DNA of 64,000 nucleotides from assembly GCF_003122365.1 (NCBI RefSeq), contig NZ_CP029254.1, positions 1,054,001-1,118,000 on the forward strand, given 5' to 3'. Positions 8,568 to 16,251 of this stretch are shown here, piece after piece. Position 1 is the first letter of the stretch; every line of letters begins with the position of its first letter. Both the position numbers and the translations under genes were made by a program. A model generated the notes under the pieces. That model was not told the DNA's origin and ran no database searches. It was given only the letters and a program-made list of their open reading frames with translations. The DNA is from Streptomyces spongiicola (GTDB taxonomy: Bacteria; Actinomycetota; Actinomycetes; Streptomycetales; Streptomycetaceae).

Positions 8568-9287
8568 ATGTACACCCAAGAACGCGCCACGATGACGAAC
8601 CTGGTGGTCGGCGGCCCCGTAGCGGTGAACAGCTACGACAACGCGATCGTGGCGGCGCTGGCCGAGAACCGGCCGGTCATGCTCGTCCACGCCTTCAACG
8701 GCGGCTATCTGCGGCCCGTCGAACTGAGGGAGGCCGCTCACGACAAGGGTGTCCAGCTCTCCACGGCCCTCGACCCGGCCACCAAGGACGCACAGGGCCA
8801 CCTCTGGTACATCACCCCCGCCGGCTTCTTCGGCCAGCGGCCGCTGTACTTCGTCGAGAGCGCCGCGGGCCAGGTGACGCCCAGGCCGGCCGCCGCGGGC
8901 GCGGCCGACACCGGCCGCGGCGACGACGGCACGCCGAAGCCGCAGCGCAGGCGGATCACCGTCCACCAGGATGCCCCCAGGAGCACGGCCGACACCGTCC
9001 AGGTCGGCCTGCCCGACAAGGTCGGCGACAAGTGGCGCGGGAAGAACGGCGCTCCCGAGGACACCCAGCTCTGGATCGTCACGGTGACGCCCTGGGGCGG
9101 GATCACCTTCGTGCCGATCACCCACCCCGACGCCATCCTCGGGTTCAAGGACCACGCGGTGACCGCGAGCAGCGAGGTGCGCGTCACCTACAACTGGGGC
9201 GGAGACTTCACCGGGACCGTCATCAACACGTTCTATCCCCGGCTGCCCAGCGAGTGGGACGTCCCGTACCACCACCTCTTCACCTGA
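8568..9287 (+). CDS. uncharacterised 239-residue protein of the lectin/aerolysin locus
   Basis: I do not recognise the family. The start at 8568 follows GGTGAGG; an in-frame ATG lies upstream at 8520 without a binding site. The protein seems to have two beta-rich halves, about 1-105 (with NGGYLRPVELREAA and GHLWYITPAGFFGQRPLYF) and about 135-239 (with TVTPWGGITFVPI and VRVTYNWGGDFTGTVI), joined by a Pro/Ala/Gly-rich linker. No signal peptide or transmembrane helix is visible. It is transcribed away from the aerolysin-like gene and is followed by another lectin gene 143 bases on, so it may belong to the same functional unit. Confidence 0.7.
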   Translation: MYTQERATMTNLVVGGPVAVNSYDNAIVAALAENRPVMLVHAFNGGYLRPVELREAAHDKGVQLSTALDPATKDAQGHLWYITPAGFFGQRPLYFVESAAGQVTPRPAAAGAADTGRGDDGTPKPQRRRITVHQDAPRSTADTVQVGLPDKVGDKWRGKNGAPEDTQLWIVTVTPWGGITFVPITHPDAILGFKDHAVTASSEVRVTYNWGGDFTGTVINTFYPRLPSEWDVPYHHLFT

Positions 9288-9430
9288 TCCGCGGCAGCCC
9301 CGCCCCGGATCCGCCCCTCCGTCCCGGACCGCCTCCGATCCGCCTCCGATCCCGACGGCCCGACGGCTCGACGGCCCGACGGCCCCGAACGCCCAGCCCG
9401 ACGCCCCCACCGCCTGGAAGAGGCACCACC

Positions 9431-11263
9431 ATGCCCGTGCCCACGGAAGAAATGAAGCTGGAGATCGTCAACGCCGCCACGGGGAAGACCCTGGGCGTCA
9501 GCGCCGCCCCGGGCGCGAACGGGACGCTCGTCGTCCGCGACTCCCCCGGCCCCGGCCCGGACCGCGAGCACTGGCAGTTCGTCCCCGTGCGGACCGCACA
9601 GGGCGAACAGGCCCTGGTGGTCCGCCACGCGGTCAGCGGCAAGGTGCTCGACAACCCCGCCGCCCCGGACCGCGGCGTCCGCCGGTGGGACGCCACCGCC
9701 GGCCGCAAGGGCCAGCAGTGGCGGCTCGTCCCCGTCGAGGGCGAACCGGGCCTCTACACCATCGAGGGCGTGACCGACGGCTCCGTGCTCGACCTCGCCG
9801 GCCCCGGCCCGGACGGCGCCCGGGTCGTCCTCGCGGAGTACGACGACAGCGCGGAGAGCCAGCGCTGGCGCCTCGCCCCGGCCGAGCCCGAGCGCACCAG
9901 CGACCCCGTGCTGCGCTGGGCACCGCTGAGCCACTGGAACGGCCGCAGGTCGTGGCGGCTGGCCCGGTCGACCGCGCTGCGCCCGGCACCCGAGGCGGCA
10001 CCCTCGTTCAGCGACATGCTGCTGGTCCTCAAGCGGTTCGGGAGCGACCAGGACGCCGGCGGGTGGAACAGCGACGGGGCCGGGCGCCCGCCGGGCGGTC
10101 AGCCTGGCCGGTGGGCCGGACCCGGTGCACGGTTCCCCGCCGACACCGCCGGAGCGGGGCGGACGGACGTCCTGGGGCTCACCCCCGCGAGGTGGGTCGT
10201 GGCGGCGTCCGGCAGGGGCGACGGGACGTTCGACGACGAGGAGCGCGTCCTGCTCCCGTCCGCGCCCTCCTCGCACCCGGCGGACCTGTGGACCCTCCAG
10301 GACCTCGCGGGCGACGGCCGGCCCGACGTCGTCGTGCTCGCCGCCGACGGTGTCCGGGTGTCCGCTCAGGACGAGCAGGGGACGTTCGCACCCGCGGGCG
10401 GCAGGCTGGTCCTGAGGGCTTTCGGCCACGGCGGCAAGGCCGGCGGATGGCTGGCCGACCGGCACCCCCGCTTCCTCGCCGACACCACCGGCGACGGACG
10501 CACCGACATCGTCGGCTGCCACGACGACGGCGTCTGGATCTCACTCCAGGACGAGGACGGCGAGTTCGCACCGCTCGGCGACGAACCGGCCCTCAGGGCG
10601 TTCGGCCACGGCGGCAAGGCCGGCGGATGGCTGGCCGACCGGCACCCCCGCTTCCTCGCCGACACCACCGGCGACGGACGCACCGACATCGTCGGCTGCC
10701 ACGACGACGGCGTCTGGATCTCACTCCAGGACGAGGACGGGGCATTCGCCGAACCCCTCTACGTCCTCGACGACTTCGGGGTCGACCAGGGGTGGAGCAC
10801 GGCCTTGGAACACCCCCGGTTCCTGCTCGCGACCACCGGCGGCGGGGCGGTCGACCTCATCGGGTTCGGCCCGCAGGGTGTCGTCGTCTCACCAGGGCGC
10901 GGCGACGGCACGTTCGAACCCGCGAGACTGGTGCTGAACGACTTCGGACTCGCCCAGGGGTGGACGGGCCTCAGGCACCTCCGTCTCCTGGCCGACGTCA
11001 CCGGCGACGGCACCCCGGACATCGTGGGCTTCGGCGACGAAGGCGTCTGGGTGTCGCACAACCGCGGTGACGGCCGTTTCGAGCAGGCCCAGCTGGTGTG
11101 CCGCGGGTTCGGGCACGACGACGACGCGGGCGCCTGGCGGGTCGGCCGGCACCCCCGCTTCCTCGCCGACACCACCGGCGACGGACGCGTGGACATCGTC
11201 GGCTTCGGCGGGCCGGGAGTGTACGTGGCCCGAAACCTGCACCGCCGGTTCAGGACCCGATGA
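9431..11263 (+). CDS. ricin-type lectin fused to FG-GAP/VCBS beta-propeller repeats
   Basis: The 610-residue protein starts at ATG 9431 after GGAAGAGG. Residues about 1-160 form a ricin-type beta-trefoil with HWQFVPV, QQWRLVPV and QRWRLAP marks. From about 195 on there are FG-GAP/VCBS blades, each with a calcium-loop-like DTTGDGRTDIVG or DVTGDGTPDIVG followed by a GVWxSLQDEDG strand. Two neighbouring blades are identical over 130 bases. This is the mirror of the NHL-ricin protein at 4964 (propeller first there, lectin first here). Such proteins bind glycans or matrix; no catalytic domain or secretion signal is visible. Confidence 0.85.
   Translation: MPVPTEEMKLEIVNAATGKTLGVSAAPGANGTLVVRDSPGPGPDREHWQFVPVRTAQGEQALVVRHAVSGKVLDNPAAPDRGVRRWDATAGRKGQQWRLVPVEGEPGLYTIEGVTDGSVLDLAGPGPDGARVVLAEYDDSAESQRWRLAPAEPERTSDPVLRWAPLSHWNGRRSWRLARSTALRPAPEAAPSFSDMLLVLKRFGSDQDAGGWNSDGAGRPPGGQPGRWAGPGARFPADTAGAGRTDVLGLTPARWVVAASGRGDGTFDDEERVLLPSAPSSHPADLWTLQDLAGDGRPDVVVLAADGVRVSAQDEQGTFAPAGGRLVLRAFGHGGKAGGWLADRHPRFLADTTGDGRTDIVGCHDDGVWISLQDEDGEFAPLGDEPALRAFGHGGKAGGWLADRHPRFLADTTGDGRTDIVGCHDDGVWISLQDEDGAFAEPLYVLDDFGVDQGWSTALEHPRFLLATTGGGAVDLIGFGPQGVVVSPGRGDGTFEPARLVLNDFGLAQGWTGLRHLRLLADVTGDGTPDIVGFGDEGVWVSHNRGDGRFEQAQLVCRGFGHDDDAGAWRVGRHPRFLADTTGDGRVDIVGFGGPGVYVARNLHRRFRTR
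10431..10740 (+). repeat. 130-bp identical blade duplication inside the lectin/FG-GAP gene
   Basis: Bases 10431-10560 and 10611-10740 are identical, 180 bp (60 codons) apart. The flanks (10561-10610 and after 10740) diverge. This points to recent gene conversion or duplication of a propeller blade. Confidence 0.9.
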
Positions 11264-11587
11264 CCTCACGTCGCCTTCGGTAGCCGCCCCGGCCGGGGCG
11301 GCTACCGGCGCCCCCGGCGACCGGCCGCCCCCGGTGACCGCTGCCGCCCGTCGGGCCCCCCGCCGACTCCCGGTGGTGACGAACGGTCGCGGAGCAGGCG
11401 GACACTGCCGCACCCCCTCCCCCGTACGGCCCGCATCGGTCCACCGCGCGGCCGACAGGAGCCCCACCGTACGGCCCGCATCGGTCCCCCCGCGCGGCCG
11501 GCAGCGGTCCCACCGGACGGCCGGCAGGAGTCCCACCGTACGGCCCGCATCGGTCCCACCGGACGGCCGACGGCGGGGGCGGCGGTC
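11264..11587. repeat. intergenic region with CCGTACGGCCCGCATCGGTC repeats
   Basis: These 324 bases contain no credible gene. CCGTACGGCCCGCATCGGTC occurs three times (about 11422, 11468 and 11537), interleaved with CACCGGACGGCCG(G/A)C. The region separates convergent genes. Confidence 0.7.
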
Positions 11588-12682
11588 CTACCGGCAGCAC
11601 TCCGGTTCGAGGCCGCGCGGCAGCCGCTCCCCGCCGAACACCGCGGTGGTCGCCTCGTCGCCCCCCAGGGCGGCCACCGCGAGCAGCAGCGAACCCGCCG
11701 TCCAGGTGGTCAGTTCCTCCGGCCACACGGCGCGTTCGCCCTCGAAGACGTAACCGGTCCAGTACATCCCGCCCTCGGCGCGCAGGTGCCGGATGGACTG
11801 GAGGACCTCCAACGCCCGGTCAGACTCCCCCACCGCCCAGAGGGCCAGGGCGAGTTCACAGCTCTCGCCGCCGGTCACCCACGGGTTGGGCAGCACGCAC
11901 CGCACCCCGAGCCCGGGGACCACGAACGCGTCCCAGCGCGCGTCGATCCTCGTCCTGGCCTCCTCGCCGGTGACGGCGCCGCCGAGGACGGGGTAGTACC
12001 AGTCCATCGAGTAGCGCGACTTGTCGAGGAAGCGCTCCGGGTGGCGGCGGACGGCGTGCCCGAGCGCTCCGGCCGCCAGCTCCCAGTCGGGCTGCGGCTC
12101 CTCGCGCTCCTCGGCGATGGCGAGGGCGCAGCGCAGCGCGTGGTAGACGGACGAACTCCCGGTCAGCAGGGCGTCGCCGACCGCCGCGCCGCCGTCCTCC
12201 GGCGCCTCCCGCTTCCAGCCGATCTGGCCGCCGGGCAGCTGGAGCCGGAGCACGAACCCGATCGCCGCGCGGACGGACGGCCACATCCGGTCCAGGAACA
12301 CGTCGTCGCCGGTGGCCAGGTAGTGATGCCAGACGCCGACGGCCGGGTAGGCGCAGAAGTTGCTCTCCCGTCCCCGGTCGGTCGGCCGGTCGGCCTCCCC
12401 GTCGTGGTAGGCGGCGTACCAGGAGCCGTCCTCGTTCTGATGGCGGGCCAGCCACTCGTAGGCGCGCGCCGCCGCGTCGTGCTCGCCCGCCGCGTCCAGC
12501 GCCATGGCGGCCTCGGTGTGGTCCCACGGGTCCAGGTGGTGCCCGCGGAACCAGGGGATCGCCCCGTCCTCGCGCTGGACGGCGAGGATGCCCGCGACGG
12601 TCTCGGCGGCCTGCTCGGCGGTGAGGACGCCGGGCAGGACGAGGTGCTCGGTACGCCCCTGACGGCGCCAGGGCACGGTCAC
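11588..12682 (-). CDS. alpha-alpha toroid protein annotated in relatives as prenyltransferase-like
   Basis: The 364-residue protein is a series of helical pairs typical of six-hairpin glycosidases or prenyltransferase/squalene-cyclase toroids. Marks are VQREDGAIPWFRGHHLDPWDHTEA, HQNEDGSWYAAY and DPWDHTEAAMALDAAG near the N-terminus. No DxDD or squalene-cyclase QW repeats stand out, so a glycan-active toroid is equally possible. Its ATG overlaps the stop of the methyltransferase gene (ATGA at 12679-12682), so the two are translationally coupled. Together with the glycosyltransferase upstream they form an operon, likely acting on a sugar-containing lipid or cell-surface molecule. Enzyme activity is uncertain. 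Confidence 0.75.
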   Translation of the reverse strand: MTVPWRRQGRTEHLVLPGVLTAEQAAETVAGILAVQREDGAIPWFRGHHLDPWDHTEAAMALDAAGEHDAAARAYEWLARHQNEDGSWYAAYHDGEADRPTDRGRESNFCAYPAVGVWHHYLATGDDVFLDRMWPSVRAAIGFVLRLQLPGGQIGWKREAPEDGGAAVGDALLTGSSSVYHALRCALAIAEEREEPQPDWELAAGALGHAVRRHPERFLDKSRYSMDWYYPVLGGAVTGEEARTRIDARWDAFVVPGLGVRCVLPNPWVTGGESCELALALWAVGESDRALEVLQSIRHLRAEGGMYWTGYVFEGERAVWPEELTTWTAGSLLLAVAALGGDEATTAVFGGERLPRGLEPECCR

Positions 12683-13410
12683 GCGTCGGCCTCCGGCAGA
12701 TGCGGCTTGGTCGCGTACACCACGAAGCTCTTGCCGACGAGAGGGTTCAGCGCCTGCTCGGCGACCCTGGTGAGCAGGGGCTTCTTCATGATGTCCCAGA
12801 CCAGGAGCTCATGGTAGGCGCGCACCGGCAGGGCCTTGTCGTTGTCCACGCCGAACGCGCACTTCAGCCACCAGTACGGCGAGTGCAGCGCGTGGGCGTG
12901 GTGGCTGCCGTAGGGCCTGAGGCCCGCCTCGCGGATCCTGCCGAGGAGTTCGTCGGCCTTGTAGATGCGGATGTGGCCGCCCTCGACCTCGTGGTATTCG
13001 TCGGACAGCGCCCAGCAGACCTTCTCGGGGCCGTAGCGGGGCACGGTGACCGCGATCCGGCCGCCGGGCCTGAGCACCCGGACCATCTCGGCGAGGACGC
13101 CCTTGTCGTCCGGGATGTGCTCCATCACCTCGGAGATGACGACGACGTCGAACGACTCGTCGGGGAAGGGGAGGTTGAGCGCGTCGCCCTCCATCGCGGT
13201 GGCGCTGGCGCCCTCCGGCGCCTCGCCCGCTTCCTTCATCGCCGCGAACCACGTGGCGACCTCGCGGATCTCCTCGGCGTTCCGGTCGAGGGCCACGACC
13301 CGGGCGCCGCGCCGGTAGCACTCGAACGCGTGCCGTCCGGCGCCGCAGCCGAGATCGAGCACGCGGTCGCCCGGGGCGAGCGGAAAGCGGGAGAAGTCGA
13401 CGGTCAGCAC
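12679..13410 (-). CDS. class I SAM-dependent methyltransferase (Methyltransf_11/25 type)
   Basis: The 243-residue enzyme has the SAM-binding motif RVLDLGCGAGRHAFEC (about residues 17-32), an acidic strand-2 end VVALDRNAEEI, motif DALNLPFPDESFDVVVISEV and VLRPGGRIAVTVPRYGPE. These are textbook motifs I-III of ubiquinone/small-molecule methyltransferases. The GTG at 13410 follows GGAAGGG; longer frames upstream are low-complexity. It is the middle gene of an operon with a GT4 glycosyltransferase upstream (121-bp gap) and an alpha-alpha toroid protein overlapping by four bases downstream. The acceptor is probably a glycosylated product, but that is inference. Confidence 0.88.
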   Translation of the reverse strand: MLTVDFSRFPLAPGDRVLDLGCGAGRHAFECYRRGARVVALDRNAEEIREVATWFAAMKEAGEAPEGASATAMEGDALNLPFPDESFDVVVISEVMEHIPDDKGVLAEMVRVLRPGGRIAVTVPRYGPEKVCWALSDEYHEVEGGHIRIYKADELLGRIREAGLRPYGSHHAHALHSPYWWLKCAFGVDNDKALPVRAYHELLVWDIMKKPLLTRVAEQALNPLVGKSFVVYATKPHLPEADA

Positions 13411-13531
13411 GAGGTCTGCCCTTCCGGGTGGGTCGCGGCGGCCGCACGGGGGGCGCGCCTTGCGGAGGGTGCGGACCCGCCGTCCGCACCCGCGGAGCGG
13501 GTCCCCGCCCGCGCTGCGGGACGCCGGGTGC

Positions 13532-14845
13532 TCATCGGGCACCGGCCGGCACCGGGCGGGCCGCGATGGCCTCGCGGTAGAGCTCCGCCGTGCCCCGGGC
13601 CGCGCGGGTCCAGGTGAAACGCGACAGCACGCGGTCCCGTCCGGCGGTGCCGATGCGGCGGCGGAGTCCTTCGTCCCCGAGGAGCCGGCCGAGCGCCGCG
13701 GCGAGGGCGTGGGCGTCGCCGGGCGGCACGGCGAGGCAGGTCTCCCCGTCGGGGCCGGTGACCTCGGGGATGGCGCCGCCGGTGGTGGCGACCAGCGGGG
13801 TGCCGGTGGCCATCGCCTCGGCGGCCGGCAGCGAGAAGCCCTCGTACAGCGACGGCACACAGGCCACCTGGGCGCCGCGCACGAGGTCCACCAGCTCCCG
13901 GTCGGAGACGCCCTTCACGAACCGCACGGCGCCGGCGAGCCCGTACCGCTCGATCATCCGGGCCACCGGGCCGTCCTCGGCGCGCTTGCCGACGACGACG
14001 AGATGGGCGTCCGGCCGCTCGGAGCGGAGCCCGGCGAGCGCCTCCACGAGGAACACCAGGCCCTTGAGCGGCACATCGGCGCTGGAGGTGGTCACGATCC
14101 GGCCGGGCACCTCGGCGACCGACGGATCCGGCGAGAAGAGACCGGTGTCGGCGCCGATGTGCACGACCCGCAGCCGCTCGGGCCGCACGCCGAGGTGTTC
14201 GACGATCTCCTGCTCGGAGGAGCCGGAGACGGTGAGGACGGACGGCAGTCGGCGGGCGACCCGCTTCTGCATCCGGGTGAAGCCGTACCAGCGGCGCACC
14301 GACAGCCGCCGCCGCCAGTCCTGCGCCGCGTCCAGGTCGAGCCGGCGGTCGACGGTGATGGGGTGGTGGATGGTGGTGACCAGCGGTGCGCCGAGGTCGC
14401 CGAGGAGTCCGTAGCCGAGGGTCTGGTTGTCGTGGACGACGTCGAAGTCGCCCCGGCGCGCCAGCAGATGGCGCCGTGCGCGCAGCGAGAAGGTCAGCGG
14501 CTCGGGGAAGCCGCCGGTCCACATCGTGGCGACCTCCAGCCCGTCGATCCAGTCGCGGTACTCGCCGCGGCCGGGGGTGCGGAAGGGGTCGGGCTGCCGG
14601 TAGAGGTCGAGGCTGGGCAGCTCGGTGAGCGGCACGCCTTCGTCGAGCACGGGGAAGGGCTGGGCGCCGATCACCTCGACGCGGTGGCCGAGGCGGGCGA
14701 GTTCGCGCGACAGATGGCGTACGTAGACGCCCTGGCCCCCGCAGAAGGGGTTGCCCTTGTAGGTGAGGAGCGCGATGCGCAGCGGTCGGTCACCGGCGCC
14801 GGACGCACCCCCACGGGGCCCGGCCGCTATGGCCTCAGCGGTCAC
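13532..14845 (-). CDS. GT4 family glycosyltransferase
   Basis: The 437-residue enzyme has a GT-B fold. The N-terminal domain carries LRIALLTYKGNPFCGGQGVYVRHLSRELARLGH, the glycine-rich acceptor loop. The C-terminal donor domain has VVGKRAEDGP and the GT4 signature VPSLYEGFSLPAAEAMATGTPLVA, including the E-x7-E pair that binds the nucleotide sugar. A retaining transfer of an activated sugar is expected. It is first in an operon with a methyltransferase and a toroid protein. It diverges from the KstR-like regulator, with a KstR-type operator 55 bases upstream of its start, so steroid control of this operon is possible. Confidence 0.88.
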   Translation of the reverse strand: MTAEAIAAGPRGGASGAGDRPLRIALLTYKGNPFCGGQGVYVRHLSRELARLGHRVEVIGAQPFPVLDEGVPLTELPSLDLYRQPDPFRTPGRGEYRDWIDGLEVATMWTGGFPEPLTFSLRARRHLLARRGDFDVVHDNQTLGYGLLGDLGAPLVTTIHHPITVDRRLDLDAAQDWRRRLSVRRWYGFTRMQKRVARRLPSVLTVSGSSEQEIVEHLGVRPERLRVVHIGADTGLFSPDPSVAEVPGRIVTTSSADVPLKGLVFLVEALAGLRSERPDAHLVVVGKRAEDGPVARMIERYGLAGAVRFVKGVSDRELVDLVRGAQVACVPSLYEGFSLPAAEAMATGTPLVATTGGAIPEVTGPDGETCLAVPPGDAHALAAALGRLLGDEGLRRRIGTAGRDRVLSRFTWTRAARGTAELYREAIAARPVPAGAR

Positions 14846-14899
14846 CTACGGCCCCCTTCTCACTCCACTTTCGCCGGAGCGTAACCGCTCGCGTTAATC

Positions 14900-14913
14900 T
14901 AGAACAAGTTCCA
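14900..14913. promoter_or_regulatory. KstR-type operator (TAGAACAAGTTCCA)
   Basis: The sequence fits TNNAACNNGTTNNA, the binding motif known for the KstR steroid repressor of mycobacteria and rhodococci, with no mismatch. It lies between the divergent glycosyltransferase operon and the TetR gene at 15120, where it would allow autoregulation and perhaps control of the operon. Confidence 0.65.
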
Positions 14914-15119
14914 CACTCGATCGTTCTTGATCGCTCAAGGAGCATCGAATCTACCGGCAGGTAGCGCTGCCGGAAGGCCTGGATCAGGTGATTCGCGCCA
15001 CGGCGCGGAGCCCTGCCATGCTGGGCCCTCCGCAGCTCCCGGAACGGGAACGCAGCACGGATCCGGACAGCGGGCCGGGAAGGGCCCCTGGACCGGGGAC
15101 GGGGACGGGGACGAGAGAG

Positions 15120-15749
15120 ATGAGCGCGGACACCAGGCCGGCGGTTCCGGCGGCCCTGCCCCTGACGGAGCGCCAGGAGGCCAGGCGCCGGCGTATCCTG
15201 CACGCCACCGCCCGGCTGGCCTGCCGGGGCGGCTTCGACGCCGTGCAGATGCGGGAGGTCGCCGAGGCCGCGGGGGTCGCCCTCGGCACGCTGTACCGCT
15301 ACTTCCCCTCCAAGGTGCACCTGCTCGTGGCCACGATGCAGGACCAGCTCGAGCATCTGCACGCCACCCTGCGCGAACGCCCGCCGGCCGCGGACAGCGC
15401 GGCGGAGCGGGTGGCCGAGACCCTGATGCGGGCGTTCCGCGCCCTCCAGCGCGATCCGCATCTGGCGGACGCGATGGTGCGGGCGCTGACCTTCGCGGAC
15501 CGCAGCGTCAGCCCCGAGGTGGACAGGGTCTCGCGGCAGACCACGGCGATCATCCTGGACGCGACGGGCCTTGAGGACCCGACGCCCGAGCAGCTCTCGG
15601 CCGTCCGGGTCATCGAGCACACCTGGCACTCGGCCCTGATCACCTGGCTGTCCGGCCGGGCCTCCATCGCCCAGGTGCGGATCGACATCGAGACCGTCTG
15701 CCGGCTGATCGACCTCACGGACCCGGGGCGGGACCGGCGGTCCGGCTGA
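15120..15749 (+). CDS. kstR: TetR family regulator, KstR-like
   Basis: The 209-residue protein has an N-terminal HTH (residues about 18-65): RRRRILHATARLACRGGFD, then REVAEAAGVALGTLYRYFPSK. The GTLYRYFPSKVHLLV stretch and the C-terminal TWHSALITWLSGRASIAQVRIDI-like region resemble KstR, the repressor of cholesterol catabolism whose ligand is a steroid CoA thioester. A consensus KstR operator lies upstream at 14900, which supports autoregulation. A CYP125-like/FadA5-like pair with a similar site is 14 kb downstream. The start is ATG 15120 after GAGAGAG; an in-frame GTG lies at 14988. The symbol rests on similarity recalled from memory. Confidence 0.75.
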   Translation: MSADTRPAVPAALPLTERQEARRRRILHATARLACRGGFDAVQMREVAEAAGVALGTLYRYFPSKVHLLVATMQDQLEHLHATLRERPPAADSAAERVAETLMRAFRALQRDPHLADAMVRALTFADRSVSPEVDRVSRQTTAIILDATGLEDPTPEQLSAVRVIEHTWHSALITWLSGRASIAQVRIDIETVCRLIDLTDPGRDRRSG

Positions 15750-16008
15750 CGCCCGCGGCGGCGCGGGACGGGCCTGATCCCGCACCGCGCGCTCCGGATG
15801 CACCTCGCTCCCCGCCCGATCCGGCCCGCACCGCCCGCACCGCGCGCCCCGCCCGCATACGGCACCGGGCCCGCCCTCGCGTATGCGGCACCGGGCTCTC
15901 AGGTCTTGATGACGGACGGGGAGGACCGGGCCCGCCCGCGCGTACGCGGCACCGGGCCGCCGCAGGCCGCCGGTGCCTCCTCCGGCGGGCCCCACCCGGC
16001 CGCCGCGC

Positions 16009-16251
16009 CTACTCCCCGGGCTCCTCGGGCGGGAACACGGCGGCACCGCCCCCGGACCGCCGGATCGAGATGGCCTCGACCGGGCAGCCCTCCGCCGCCG
16101 CGAGGATGTCGTCGTCGGCATCGGTCTCCGGCTCGGTGGGACGGGACTGGCGGGCCGCGTCCAGCGCGAAGCCGTCCGGCGCGCTGCCGACACACATTCC
16201 CGATCCGATGCACACACCCCGGTCGACCTCGACCTGCCAGCGGTCACCCAT
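16009..16251 (-). CDS. [3Fe-4S]-type ferredoxin
   Basis: The 80-residue protein has the cluster pattern CIGSGMC (C-x5-C, with the second Cys position replaced) and a distant CPVEAI, as in 3Fe-4S or mixed ferredoxins that donate electrons to cytochromes P450 in Streptomyces. It starts within the end of the aldehyde dehydrogenase gene: ATGGGTGA is shared (16244-16251), so the two are translationally coupled. A CYP125-like P450 elsewhere in the window (29583) is a possible partner. The tail is Pro/Glu-rich. Function as P450 redox partner is inferred. Confidence 0.85.
   Translation of the reverse strand: MGDRWQVEVDRGVCIGSGMCVGSAPDGFALDAARQSRPTEPETDADDDILAAAEGCPVEAISIRRSGGGAAVFPPEEPGE

Noticed and set aside
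11588-12682. Assignment as a true squalene/hopene cyclase
   Set aside because: No DxDD motif or QW repeats; only the general alpha-alpha toroid pattern can be supported.
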